Of a DNA stretch of 64,000 bases, positions 1 to 7,799 are shown piece after piece. Made by a program: the position numbers and the translations under genes. The notes under the pieces were generated by a model, which saw only the letters and a list, made by a program, of their open reading frames with translations, was not told where the DNA came from and ran no database searches. The first letter of the stretch is position 1; the number at the start of each line of letters is the position of its first letter. Source of the DNA: Gammaproteobacteria bacterium (GTDB lineage Bacteria > Pseudomonadota > Gammaproteobacteria > Pseudomonadales > Pseudohongiellaceae); assembly GCA_030832825.1 (NCBI GenBank), contig JAURIJ010000005.1, forward strand, positions 61,828 to 125,827, in the 5' to 3' direction.

Positions 1-173
1 AGGGGAATTTCTCCAAAGTTTTCTTCCATCTGCGCAGTTATTCACATAGAATGCCTGCCTTTTTCCGGCCTCCGCACTTCAATGGTCGCCCGCTCTCGGT
101 GGGTACACGGTGCAAGTGCTTGAGGTCATGTCAGTTTTTTTGTTTGGATGCCTAACTCAGGAAGCTTACGTTT
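1..173 (+). promoter_or_regulatory. upstream/leader region of the rpsP operon
   Basis: No convincing gene lies here. A -10-like TAGAAT at 47-52 is the best promoter candidate, but no good -35 sits at the right distance. If it is used, the rpsP transcript has a leader of about 115 nt. The gene before rpsP in many gammaproteobacteria, ffh, would lie outside the window. Very tentative. Confidence 0.25.
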
Positions 174-434
174 ATGGTCACTATTCGACTGGCTCGTGCC
201 GGTGCCAAGAAGAAGCCGTTCTACTACATCACCGTTGCCGATCAGCGCAACGCCCGTGATGGCCGTTTCATCGAGCGCATCGGGTTTTTCAATCCCGTTG
301 CCCGTGGCAAGGAAGAGCGTCTGCGCATCAACCTGGATCGCGTGCAGTACTGGTCCGGCAATGGCGCACAGGCCAGCCAGCGCGTTGCTGCTCTGGTGAA
401 GGAAGCCTCGTCTGCGGCCACCACCGCAGCCTGA
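174..434 (+). CDS. rpsP: 30S ribosomal protein S16
   Basis: Small-subunit ribosomal protein that binds 16S rRNA in the body of the 30S subunit and helps early assembly. The 86-residue product has the typical opening [18 protein letters not shown], then the conserved RIGFFNP segment near residues 40-46 and the Leu-Arg-Ile-Asn-Leu-Asp stretch. The C-terminal tail is Ala-rich, which is common in this family. Length agrees with the usual 80-90 residues. It is the first gene of a four-gene plus-strand operon with rimM, trmD and rplS. rimM starts four bases after this stop codon, which suggests translational coupling. Identification is secure. Confidence 0.97.
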   Translation: MVTIRLARAGAKKKPFYYITVADQRNARDGRFIERIGFFNPVARGKEERLRINLDRVQYWSGNGAQASQRVAALVKEASSAATTAA

Positions 435-438
435 AGGC

Positions 439-975
439 ATGAGTCTTGACCCACAGTCACTGGTGACCATCGGGCGCATCGGGCGCCTCTACGGCATCAA
501 GGGCTGGGTGAAGCTGATTTCCTATACGGATCCGCAGGACAACATTCTTGATTACCAGCATCTGCTTGCCCGCATCGGCGGTGAGTGGCAGCCCTTCGAG
601 ATGGATGACTGCAAGGTGCATGGCAAGGGGCTGATCGCCCACTTCGCCGGGTACGACGACCCGGATCAGTCCAAGTTGCTGGCCGGTGTGGAACTGGCAG
701 TGACGCGCGATCAGCTGCCGGCCCTCGATCCGGATGATTTCTACTGGCACGAGTTGATCGGCATGCGTGTCGAGACTCTGGCCGGTCAGTGGCTGGGGAA
801 TGTCGCCAAGTTGCTGGAAACCGGTGCCAACGATGTGCTGGTGGTGAAGCCCTGCAAGGGCAGCATCGATGGTCGGGAACGTCTGATCCCCTACCTGCCG
901 CAGCGAGTCGTGCATCGGGTGAGTCGTGATGACAAGTGCATTGTGGTCGACTGGGAGCCGGAGTATCTGGCCTGA
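439..975 (+). CDS. rimM: 16S rRNA processing / ribosome maturation factor RimM
   Basis: Assembly factor for the head of the 30S subunit; in E. coli it acts on the region around S19 and 16S helices 31 and 33b. The 178-residue protein opens with a glycine-rich segment (IGRIGRLYGIKGWVK, about residues 12-26) typical of the N-terminal RimM beta-barrel. The C-terminal PRC-barrel half contains FYWHELIGM and ends in a VDWEPEYL-type motif, as in relatives. ATG at 439 follows an AAGG directly behind the rpsP stop. It sits between rpsP and trmD, its standard place in proteobacteria. Confidence 0.96.
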   Translation: MSLDPQSLVTIGRIGRLYGIKGWVKLISYTDPQDNILDYQHLLARIGGEWQPFEMDDCKVHGKGLIAHFAGYDDPDQSKLLAGVELAVTRDQLPALDPDDFYWHELIGMRVETLAGQWLGNVAKLLETGANDVLVVKPCKGSIDGRERLIPYLPQRVVHRVSRDDKCIVVDWEPEYLA

Positions 976-996
976 CGCGGCGCAAGGGGGCAGGGC

Positions 997-1752
997 GTGA
1001 AGATCGACATAGTCACGCTGCTTCCGGAGATGTTCGCCGCCGTCACCCAGCATGGCATCACGGGGCGGGCGTGTCGCGAAGGCATCGTGACAGTGCGCAG
1101 CTGGAATCCGCGGGATTTCACCTTCGACCGTCACCGCACCGTGGATGATCGCCCGTTCGGGGGCGGCCCCGGCATGTTGATGAAGACGGAGCCATTGGCT
1201 GCTGCCATCGGCGCGGCAAAGGCAGCGCTGAATGAGGAAGGTGAAACGCCGGTCGTGATCTACCTGTCACCCCAGGGACGGCGGCTCGATCAGCGCGGGG
1301 TGGAGGAACTGGCCAGGCGCAGCGCGATGGTCCTCGTCTGCGGCCGCTACCAGGGCATCGACGAGCGTGTGCTGCAGAGCGAGATCGACGAAGAGTGGTC
1401 GGTCGGGGACTTTGTCCTGAGCGGCGGCGAACTGGGAGCCATGGTCATGATGGATGCCGTCATTCGCTACCAGCCCGGCGCGCTGGGGCATGAAGGCTCT
1501 GCCCAGGCCGATTCGTTCGCGGATGGCCTGCTGGATTGCCCGCAGTACACGCGGCCACAGGAGTTTCGCGGTCAGGCAGTGCCGGCGGTGCTGACCGGCG
1601 GCAACCACGAAGAGATACGCAGATGGCGATTGCAGCAAAGCCTCGGGGCAACCTGGCTGAAGCGACCGGATCTGCTGGAAGGAATGACGCTCGACAACGA
1701 GCAGAAGAGTTTGCTGGAACAATTTATTGATGATTACGAGGCGCAGCGCTGA
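997..1752 (+). CDS. trmD: tRNA (guanine-N1-)-methyltransferase
   Basis: SPOUT-class enzyme that uses S-adenosylmethionine to form m1G37 next to the anticodon of tRNAs reading CNN codons, preventing +1 frameshifts. The 251-residue product has the [11 protein letters not shown] motif near residue 50, the YQGIDERV segment near 115, and the [14 protein letters not shown] trefoil-knot region around residues 138-151, all typical of TrmD. The start is GTG at 997, preceded by AAGGGGGC at good spacing; no in-frame ATG gives a better N-terminus ([12 protein letters not shown] is the family start). Third gene of the rpsP operon. Confidence 0.97.
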   Translation: MKIDIVTLLPEMFAAVTQHGITGRACREGIVTVRSWNPRDFTFDRHRTVDDRPFGGGPGMLMKTEPLAAAIGAAKAALNEEGETPVVIYLSPQGRRLDQRGVEELARRSAMVLVCGRYQGIDERVLQSEIDEEWSVGDFVLSGGELGAMVMMDAVIRYQPGALGHEGSAQADSFADGLLDCPQYTRPQEFRGQAVPAVLTGGNHEEIRRWRLQQSLGATWLKRPDLLEGMTLDNEQKSLLEQFIDDYEAQR

Positions 1753-1782
1753 CGCGTGGCCCTCGCACCCGGGAGCAAGGCA

Positions 1783-2148
1783 ATGAGCAAGAACAAGATC
1801 ATTCAGATGGTTGAGCAGGCACAGATGAGCAAGGAGATCCCGGAGTTCAGTCCCGGTGACACCGTCGTCGTGCAAGTGAAGATCAAGGAAGGCGACCGTG
1901 AGCGTCTGCAGGCTTTCGAAGGCGTGGTCATCGGCATCCGCAATCGCGCGCTGAACTCCTCCTTCACCGTGCGCAAGATCTCTCACGGGGTGGGCGTCGA
2001 GCGTACTTTCCAGACTTACAGCCCCATGCTCGACAGCATCACGCTGAAACGTCGCGGCGACGTGCGTCAGGCCAAGCTCTACTACCTGCGCGACCTGTCC
2101 GGCAAGGCAGCCCGCATCACCGAGAAGCTGGAAAAGAAATCAAGCTGA
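1783..2148 (+). CDS. rplS: 50S ribosomal protein L19
   Basis: Large-subunit protein located at the interface with the 30S subunit. I place the start at ATG 1783, giving 121 residues beginning [12 protein letters not shown]. An upstream in-frame GTG at 1756 would add nine residues with no family counterpart, and GGGAG at 1771-1775 is a good ribosome binding site for 1783. Conserved features include the [20 protein letters not shown] segment and the [13 protein letters not shown] motif. It is the last gene of the rpsP-rimM-trmD-rplS operon, followed by a clear intrinsic terminator. Confidence 0.97.
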   Translation: MSKNKIIQMVEQAQMSKEIPEFSPGDTVVVQVKIKEGDRERLQAFEGVVIGIRNRALNSSFTVRKISHGVGVERTFQTYSPMLDSITLKRRGDVRQAKLYYLRDLSGKAARITEKLEKKSS

Positions 2149-2189
2149 TTCAGCACCGCTGCATGCAGCGGGCTCTGGCAGCCTGAAAC

Positions 2190-2220
2190 AAGGGAGAGCG
2201 TTCGCGTGTCTCCCTTTTTT
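2190..2220 (+). terminator. intrinsic terminator after rplS
   Basis: A perfect 8-bp stem (AAGGGAGA, 2190-2197, with TCTCCCTT, 2209-2216) and an 11-nt loop lead directly into a T run to 2220. It lies 41 bases after the rplS stop and closes the ribosomal operon. Confidence 0.9.
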
Positions 2221-2290
2221 CATTGGCGAGCGAAAAGCCGCCTGTGATACCTTTGCCTCCATTCACACTTGCCTTCGAGGGCCTGTGCTC

Positions 2291-3052
2291 ATGAAGATCT
2301 CGTTCCGTCGTTGCTTCACGCTGGCGCTGCTCGCCGGCAGTCTGTCCTCCATGTCCTTCGCGCAGGACGCCGCCATTCCCGAGTGGGCGCAAGAGCTCAA
2401 GAACCGCCTGACCGCCTCCCTGACGGCGGCGACGGGAGCGCCATTGCAGATTGTCGCCATCAACGAGACCTCCTTTGATGGCCTTATCGAAGTCGAGCTG
2501 GATTCCGGCGAGAAGCTGTTCTCCGATCGCACCGGCGAACACTTGGTGACCGGGGATCTGTTCCAGGCCACCGAGACCGGGCTCGTGAATCTTTCCGCCG
2601 CTGCCCGCCAGAAGCAGATCGCCGCGTGGGTCGCCGCAGTGCCTGAAGACGAGATGGTGATCTTCACCCCTGAGCAGACGAAGGCATCGATCACCGTGTT
2701 CACCGACGTCGACTGCGCCTATTGCCGCAAGCTGCATGGCGACATCGAGGCCATTCTCGATCTCGGGATTCAGGTGCGTTACGTCGCCTATCCGCGGGGC
2801 GGCGAAGCCTCCGAAGCCTATCCGAAGATGATTTCCGTGTGGTGCTCGGATGACCGCAAGCGCTCCCTGACGCAGGCCAAGAATGGGCAGAACCTGCCGA
2901 ATCGCGACTGCGACAACCCCGTGCTGCGTCACTACAATCTGGGCAACCGCATCGGCATCTCCGGCACGCCGGCGCTGGTGCTGCAGGACGGCACCGTGAT
3001 TCCCGGGTATCTAGAGCCGGCCCAGCTGGCAGGCGCCGTTTTCGGCCAGTAA
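2291..3052 (+). CDS. dsbC: periplasmic thiol:disulfide isomerase DsbC
   Basis: Periplasmic isomerase that reshuffles wrong disulfide bonds; it is kept reduced by a DsbD-type membrane protein. The 253-residue product has a signal peptide (residues 1-24, likely cut after SFA), an N-terminal dimerisation domain, and a thioredoxin-like catalytic domain with the active site CAYC at C142-C145. A second Cys pair (VWCSDD and NRDCDN) matches the structural disulfide of DsbC, and a cis-Pro loop is seen as GTPAL. ATG 2291 is preferred over the in-frame GTG at 2285. The upstream neighbour xerD found in Pseudomonas is absent. A DsbD-type partner lies 5 kb downstream. Confidence 0.95.
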   Translation: MKISFRRCFTLALLAGSLSSMSFAQDAAIPEWAQELKNRLTASLTAATGAPLQIVAINETSFDGLIEVELDSGEKLFSDRTGEHLVTGDLFQATETGLVNLSAAARQKQIAAWVAAVPEDEMVIFTPEQTKASITVFTDVDCAYCRKLHGDIEAILDLGIQVRYVAYPRGGEASEAYPKMISVWCSDDRKRSLTQAKNGQNLPNRDCDNPVLRHYNLGNRIGISGTPALVLQDGTVIPGYLEPAQLAGAVFGQ

Positions 3053-3083
3053 GCCCACCGCCCGTATTCCTACCGCTCGCCAT

Positions 3084-3122
3084 GCCACTTCGCCGCGCCA
3101 GGCCGCGAAGTGGCTGCTTTTT
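3084..3122 (+). terminator. intrinsic terminator between dsbC and hom
   Basis: A perfect 10-bp stem (GCCACTTCGC at 3084-3093 with GCGAAGTGGC at 3105-3114) is followed by TGCTTTTT. It ends the dsbC transcript. It also covers the alternative GTG start codon of hom at 3110, which argues for the downstream hom start. Confidence 0.88.
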
Positions 3123-3181
3123 CGTGCGTGTTTTTGAGTACAATGGGCGCCGTTTTTCACGTCAGGCTACGAGGACAGGTC

Positions 3182-4540
3182 TTGAAACAGAGCGCAGAAG
3201 CAGCAGGCAAACAGCAATTCAACGTCGGTATCTGTGGCTTGGGCACAGTCGGAGGCGGCACCCTGACCCTGTTGCAGTCCAAGCAGGAAGAGCTGGGGCG
3301 CAGACTCGGTCGCACGCTGCGAGTGACCCACGTTGCTTCACGTCGCCGCAACCCTGACTACGACTACACCGGCGTGCAGTACAGCTCGGACGTGTTTGCC
3401 GTGGCCGATGATCCGGCTGTGGACATCCTCGTGGAAGTGCTCGGCGGCACCGAGCCGGCTCTCTCCCTGATTCTGCGTGCCATCGAGAATGGCAAGCACG
3501 TCGTGACTGCCAACAAGGCACTCATCGCCGTGCACGGTAATGTGATCTTCGCCGCCGCCCGCCGCCGTGGCGTGATCGTGGCCTACGAAAGCGCAGTGGC
3601 CGGCGGCATTCCCATCATCAAGGCGCTGCGCGAAGGCCTGGCGGCCAACTCGATCCAGTGGCTGGCCGGCATCATCAATGGTACCGGCAATTTCATCATG
3701 ACCGAGATGGCACAGAAGGGCCGCAGTTTCGAGGACGTGCTCAAGGAGGCGCAGGCGCTGGGCTATGCCGAGGCCGACCCGACCTTCGACGTGGAAGGCA
3801 TCGATGCGGCGCACAAGCTCACCATCCTCGCGTCCAATGCCTTCGGCATTGCCCTGAGTTTCGACAAGGTCTACACCGAAGGCATCAGCAAGGTCACCAC
3901 GGCGGATGTGAGCTATGCCGAAGAGCTGGGCTATCGCATCAAGCATCTGGGCATTGCTCGCTTGACGGCCGCCGGCATCGAGATGCGCGTGCATCCCACG
4001 CTGATTTCCTCGCAGAAGCTGATCGCCAACGTCAATGGTGTGATGAATGCCGTGGTGGTGAAGGGGGACTCCGCGGGGTCCACGCTTTACTACGGCCCCG
4101 GAGCGGGTGCCAAGGCCACGGCCTCGTCCGTGGTGGCAGACCTCATCGACATCGTGCGCAGCTATGGCAGTGGCGAGGCTGTGCGTCCTGCCTCCGTGCC
4201 GGCGCTCTCTTTCGCCAGTCTGCGTGATGATCTGTCCATCCTGAAGATCGAGGACATCGAGAGCGAGTACTATTTGCGCATTTCCGTGCGCGACAGGATC
4301 GGGGTCATGGCGCACCTGTCGCAGATCCTCATGCAGCACAGCATCAACATCGAGGCCCTGATCCAGAAAGAGCCGGATGCCGCACAAACCGGCGAGGTGA
4401 TCGTGCCCGTGGTTCTGCTGACCGGCAAGGTGCAGGAAAGCAACATGAACAAGGCCATCGCGGCCATCGAGGTACTGCCGGAAGTGGTCGAGCGCATCAC
4501 CCGCATTCGCGTGGAGCTTTTCGACGGCGACGGCAATTGA
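3182..4540 (+). CDS. hom: homoserine dehydrogenase
   Basis: NAD(P)H-dependent reduction of aspartate semialdehyde to homoserine, the branch point to threonine and methionine. The 452-residue monofunctional enzyme has a Rossmann motif GICGLGTVGGG near residues 15-25, the ANKALIA segment, the catalytic NGTGNFI and EADPTFDVEGIDAAHK regions, and a C-terminal ACT domain from about residue 362 (YYLRISVRDRIGVM), implying feedback by threonine. I choose the TTG start at 3182 because GAGGA at 3171-3175 is well spaced. The in-frame GTG at 3110 lies inside the preceding terminator, and a -10-like TACAAT at 3139-3144 would start transcription after it. thrC follows 28 bases downstream. Confidence 0.95.
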   Translation: MKQSAEAAGKQQFNVGICGLGTVGGGTLTLLQSKQEELGRRLGRTLRVTHVASRRRNPDYDYTGVQYSSDVFAVADDPAVDILVEVLGGTEPALSLILRAIENGKHVVTANKALIAVHGNVIFAAARRRGVIVAYESAVAGGIPIIKALREGLAANSIQWLAGIINGTGNFIMTEMAQKGRSFEDVLKEAQALGYAEADPTFDVEGIDAAHKLTILASNAFGIALSFDKVYTEGISKVTTADVSYAEELGYRIKHLGIARLTAAGIEMRVHPTLISSQKLIANVNGVMNAVVVKGDSAGSTLYYGPGAGAKATASSVVADLIDIVRSYGSGEAVRPASVPALSFASLRDDLSILKIEDIESEYYLRISVRDRIGVMAHLSQILMQHSINIEALIQKEPDAAQTGEVIVPVVLLTGKVQESNMNKAIAAIEVLPEVVERITRIRVELFDGDGN

Positions 4541-4568
4541 TGAACACGACTTCAAGCAGGCACGCAGC

Positions 4569-5957
4569 ATGAAATACATCAGCACACGCGGGCAGTCGCC
4601 CGCTCAGACCTTCGAACAGGTTCTGCTCACCGGACTGGCGCCAGACGGCGGCCTGTATGTCCCCGAGTCACTGCCTCAGTTCAGTCAGGCGCAGATCGCC
4701 TCCTGGGCCGGGCTGGATTACCCCGCATTGGCGCATCAGGTGATCACGCCTTTCGTCGACGGCGCAATCGATTCCGTCACGCTGCGTGGCCTGATCGACA
4801 AGAGCTATGCCGGCTTTGCCCACAAGGCCGTCGCTCCGCTGCGCCAGCTCGGTCACAACGAATGGGTGCTGGAGCTGTACAGCGGGCCCACGCTCGCGTT
4901 CAAGGATTTTGCGCTGCAATTGCTGGGCAATCTGCTGGACCACGTGCTCACTCGCAACAATCAGAAGGTGGTGATTCTCGGCGCTACCTCGGGTGACACC
5001 GGCTCCGCCGCGCTGGAAGGCTGTCGTCACTGCGAGAACGTCGACATCTTCATCCTGCACCCGCATCAGCGCGTGTCGGAAGTGCAGCGCCGGCAGATGA
5101 CCACGGTGCCGGGCAGCAATGTTCACAATATCGCAGTGCGCGGCAATTTCGACGACTGCCAGCGCATCGTGAAATCGGCGTTTGGCGACCAGTCGTTTCT
5201 GCCGCCCGGTCGTCAGCTGGTGGCGGTGAACTCGATCAACTGGGCGCGCATCATGGCGCAGATCGTCTACTACTTCTACGCCGCACTCGCGCTGGGCGGG
5301 CCGCATCGGCCGGTCTCCTTCTCGGTGCCCACCGGCAATTTCGGTGACATCTACGCAGGCTATCTGGCCATGCGCATGGGGCTGCCCGTCAAGCAGCTGA
5401 TCATCGCCACCAACAGCAACGACATCCTGCATCGCTTCATGCACAGGAACGACTATTCTCAATCGCCACTGCAGCACACGCTGACGCCCAGCATGGACAT
5501 CATGGTCTCGAGCAATTTCGAGCGCTACCTGTTCGATCTGTTCGGGCGCGATGGCAAGGCGCTCGCGCGCTTCATGACCGACCCGACCGAGGCCGCCCGC
5601 GGTGTGGACCCGGCGCTGTGGCAGCAGGCGCGCCAGATTTTCGCCAGTGCCCGTGTCAGTGACGACGAGACCTGTGCCGTGATCCGCGAGGTATACGAGC
5701 AGTCCCAGTTCCTTGTCGACCCGCACACAGCCATCGGCATCAAGGCTGCGCGTGACTGCAATCCCGACACGGCCGTGCCGATGATCACCCTGGCCACAGC
5801 CCATCCGGTGAAGTTCAGCGACGCCGTGCAGCGTGCCGGGCTGGAGTCGCCGGAACTGCCGCCGCATATGCGCGATCTGTTCGAGCGCGAAGAGCGTTAT
5901 GCTGTGCTCGACAATGCTTTGGGCGCCGTCACGGACTTCGTGCAACGCCATCTGTGA
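4569..5957 (+). CDS. thrC: threonine synthase
   Basis: PLP enzyme converting O-phosphohomoserine to threonine, the last step of the pathway begun by hom. The 462-residue protein is of the long class with N-terminal MKYISTRG. The PLP lysine lies in GPTLAFKDFA (K112), followed by the phosphate-binding GATSGDTGSAAL loop. Other family segments are VNSINWARIMAQIVYYF and FSVPTGNFGDI. It is cotranscribed with hom and its stop overlaps or touches the start of recJ. Length and motifs are normal. Confidence 0.96.
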   Translation: MKYISTRGQSPAQTFEQVLLTGLAPDGGLYVPESLPQFSQAQIASWAGLDYPALAHQVITPFVDGAIDSVTLRGLIDKSYAGFAHKAVAPLRQLGHNEWVLELYSGPTLAFKDFALQLLGNLLDHVLTRNNQKVVILGATSGDTGSAALEGCRHCENVDIFILHPHQRVSEVQRRQMTTVPGSNVHNIAVRGNFDDCQRIVKSAFGDQSFLPPGRQLVAVNSINWARIMAQIVYYFYAALALGGPHRPVSFSVPTGNFGDIYAGYLAMRMGLPVKQLIIATNSNDILHRFMHRNDYSQSPLQHTLTPSMDIMVSSNFERYLFDLFGRDGKALARFMTDPTEAARGVDPALWQQARQIFASARVSDDETCAVIREVYEQSQFLVDPHTAIGIKAARDCNPDTAVPMITLATAHPVKFSDAVQRAGLESPELPPHMRDLFEREERYAVLDNALGAVTDFVQRHL

Positions 5958-5959
5958 GC

Positions 5960-7705
5960 ATGCTGATCCGGCGCCGTGAGTCGAGTGCAGCAGGGCAGAG
6001 CGCGCTGGCAGTGCCCGCGCTGCTGCGGCGGGTGCTCGCCGCCCGGCAGGTGCTGCGCGAAGACGAACGCGCGCTGGATTTCCAGTATCTGCTGCCGCCC
6101 GCCGCCCTGCATGGCATCGACGCCGCCGTCGCCTTGCTCATGGTCCAGCTGCCCGCGCAGCGCCGCATCCTCATCGTGTCCGACTTCGATGCCGACGGCG
6201 CCACCAGCTGCGTATTGGCGCTGCGGGCACTGCGCGCCATGGGCTTCGCTCACGTCGACTACATCGTGCCCAACCGTTTCGAATACGGCTACGGCCTGAC
6301 TCCCGAGATCGTCGAGCTTGCCCGCGGCAAGGCGCCCGATCTGCTGCTGACCGTGGACAACGGCATTTCCAGTCTGGAAGGCGTCAGGGCGGCCCGGGCG
6401 CTCGGCATGCAGGTGCTGATCACCGATCACCATCTGCCCGGCAGGGAGTTGCCCGAGGCGGATGCCATCGTCAACCCCAATCAGAAGGCCTGTCACTTTC
6501 CCAGCAAGGCGCTGGCCGGCGTTGGCGTCGTGTTCTATGTCATGGCGGCCTTGCGCAGTGCGCTGCGCGACGCGGGCTGGTTCGTTCAGCTGGGTATTGC
6601 CGAACCCAATCTGGCCGCGTTCCTGGACCTGGTGGCGCTGGGCACGGTGGCCGATGTCGTGCCCCTGGATCGCAACAATCGCATCCTGGTGAACGAAGGG
6701 CTCAAGCGCATTCGGGCGGGCAAGGCCTGTCCCGGCATTCTGGCGCTGCTGGCACTCGGCAAGCGCTCCCTGGCGTCGCTGCAGGCCAGCGATCTCGGCT
6801 TTGCGGCCGGGCCTCGGCTGAATGCCGCCGGGCGGCTGGACGACATGGCACTCGGCATTGAGTGTCTGCTGTGTGACGACCCGGCGCGTGCCATGCGGAT
6901 CGCGCAGCAGCTGGATGAGATGAACCAGCAGCGCAAGAGCATCGAGGAGGACATGCGCGATCAGGCGCTGCAGGAGCTGGAAGCGCTGGAGATTGCGCCG
7001 GATGCCGCGCCGGCCGGCGTGTGTCTGTTCCACCCGCAATGGCATCAGGGCGTCATCGGCATTCTGGCGGCGCGCATCAAGGAACGCCTGCACCGGCCGG
7101 TGATCGCCTTCGCCCGGGCCGGTGCCGATGAGAACGGGGAGCCTCAGCTCAAGGGCTCGGCGCGCTCCATCCCCGGACTGCACATCCGCGATGTGCTCGA
7201 CACGCTGGCGACGCGCAATCCCGGGCTGATCAGTCGCTTCGGCGGCCATGCCATGGCGGCCGGGCTGAGTCTGCGCGAGTGCGATTACCCGCGCTTCAGT
7301 CAGGCTTTTGCCGAACTGGTGGCGGCGCAGTTGAGTGAGGATGCCCTGCAGGCGCGCATCCTCACGGACGGCGAGGTGGAGGCGGACGAGCTGACACTGG
7401 CCACCGCCGAGCTGCTGCGTGAGGCCGGCCCCTGGGGGCAGGGTTTCCCGGAGCCGAGCTTTGACGGCGAATTCGTGGTGCTGCAGCAGCGACTTCTGGG
7501 CGAGCGACACCTCAAGCTGTTGCTGGGTTTGCCGGGCCGGCCCCAGCGCCCGCTGGACGCCATTGCCTTCAATGTCGACGGCGAGTTCTGGCGCTGCTGT
7601 AACGCGTCCAGGATTCGTGCAGTCTATCGCTTGGATGTGAATGAGTTTCGCGGTCAGCGCGCCCTCCAGCTGGTCATCGATCAGCTGGAGCCCGTGCAGG
7701 ACTAG
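5960..7705 (+). CDS. recJ: single-stranded-DNA-specific 5'-3' exonuclease RecJ
   Basis: DHH-family 5'-3' single-strand exonuclease acting in RecFOR recombination, base excision and mismatch repair. The 581-residue protein has motif I SDFDADGATS (near residue 74), motif III DHH at residues 156-158 in ITDHHLPG, and the DHHA1 domain with GVIGILAARIKE and SRFGGHAMAAG. A C-terminal OB-fold extension (GEFWRC...RGQRALQLVIDQL) completes it. Length is close to E. coli RecJ (577). ATG 5960 is used; a GTG at 5954 overlapping the thrC stop is also possible because neither has a clear ribosome binding site. Cotranscribed with hom-thrC. Confidence 0.95.
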   Translation: MLIRRRESSAAGQSALAVPALLRRVLAARQVLREDERALDFQYLLPPAALHGIDAAVALLMVQLPAQRRILIVSDFDADGATSCVLALRALRAMGFAHVDYIVPNRFEYGYGLTPEIVELARGKAPDLLLTVDNGISSLEGVRAARALGMQVLITDHHLPGRELPEADAIVNPNQKACHFPSKALAGVGVVFYVMAALRSALRDAGWFVQLGIAEPNLAAFLDLVALGTVADVVPLDRNNRILVNEGLKRIRAGKACPGILALLALGKRSLASLQASDLGFAAGPRLNAAGRLDDMALGIECLLCDDPARAMRIAQQLDEMNQQRKSIEEDMRDQALQELEALEIAPDAAPAGVCLFHPQWHQGVIGILAARIKERLHRPVIAFARAGADENGEPQLKGSARSIPGLHIRDVLDTLATRNPGLISRFGGHAMAAGLSLRECDYPRFSQAFAELVAAQLSEDALQARILTDGEVEADELTLATAELLREAGPWGQGFPEPSFDGEFVVLQQRLLGERHLKLLLGLPGRPQRPLDAIAFNVDGEFWRCCNASRIRAVYRLDVNEFRGQRALQLVIDQLEPVQD

Positions 7706-7799
7706 TGTTACCTTTAGTCACAAGAAACAGCCGTCGCAGTGCCTCGACCGCGGCTAGAATGCGGTCATGTCAGCAGCATGCAGACCCAGGAGAGTGACA

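Noticed and set aside
3110..3181. Longer hom start at GTG 3110
   Set aside because: The codon lies inside a perfect intrinsic terminator and lacks a binding site; TTG 3182 has GAGGA at good spacing.
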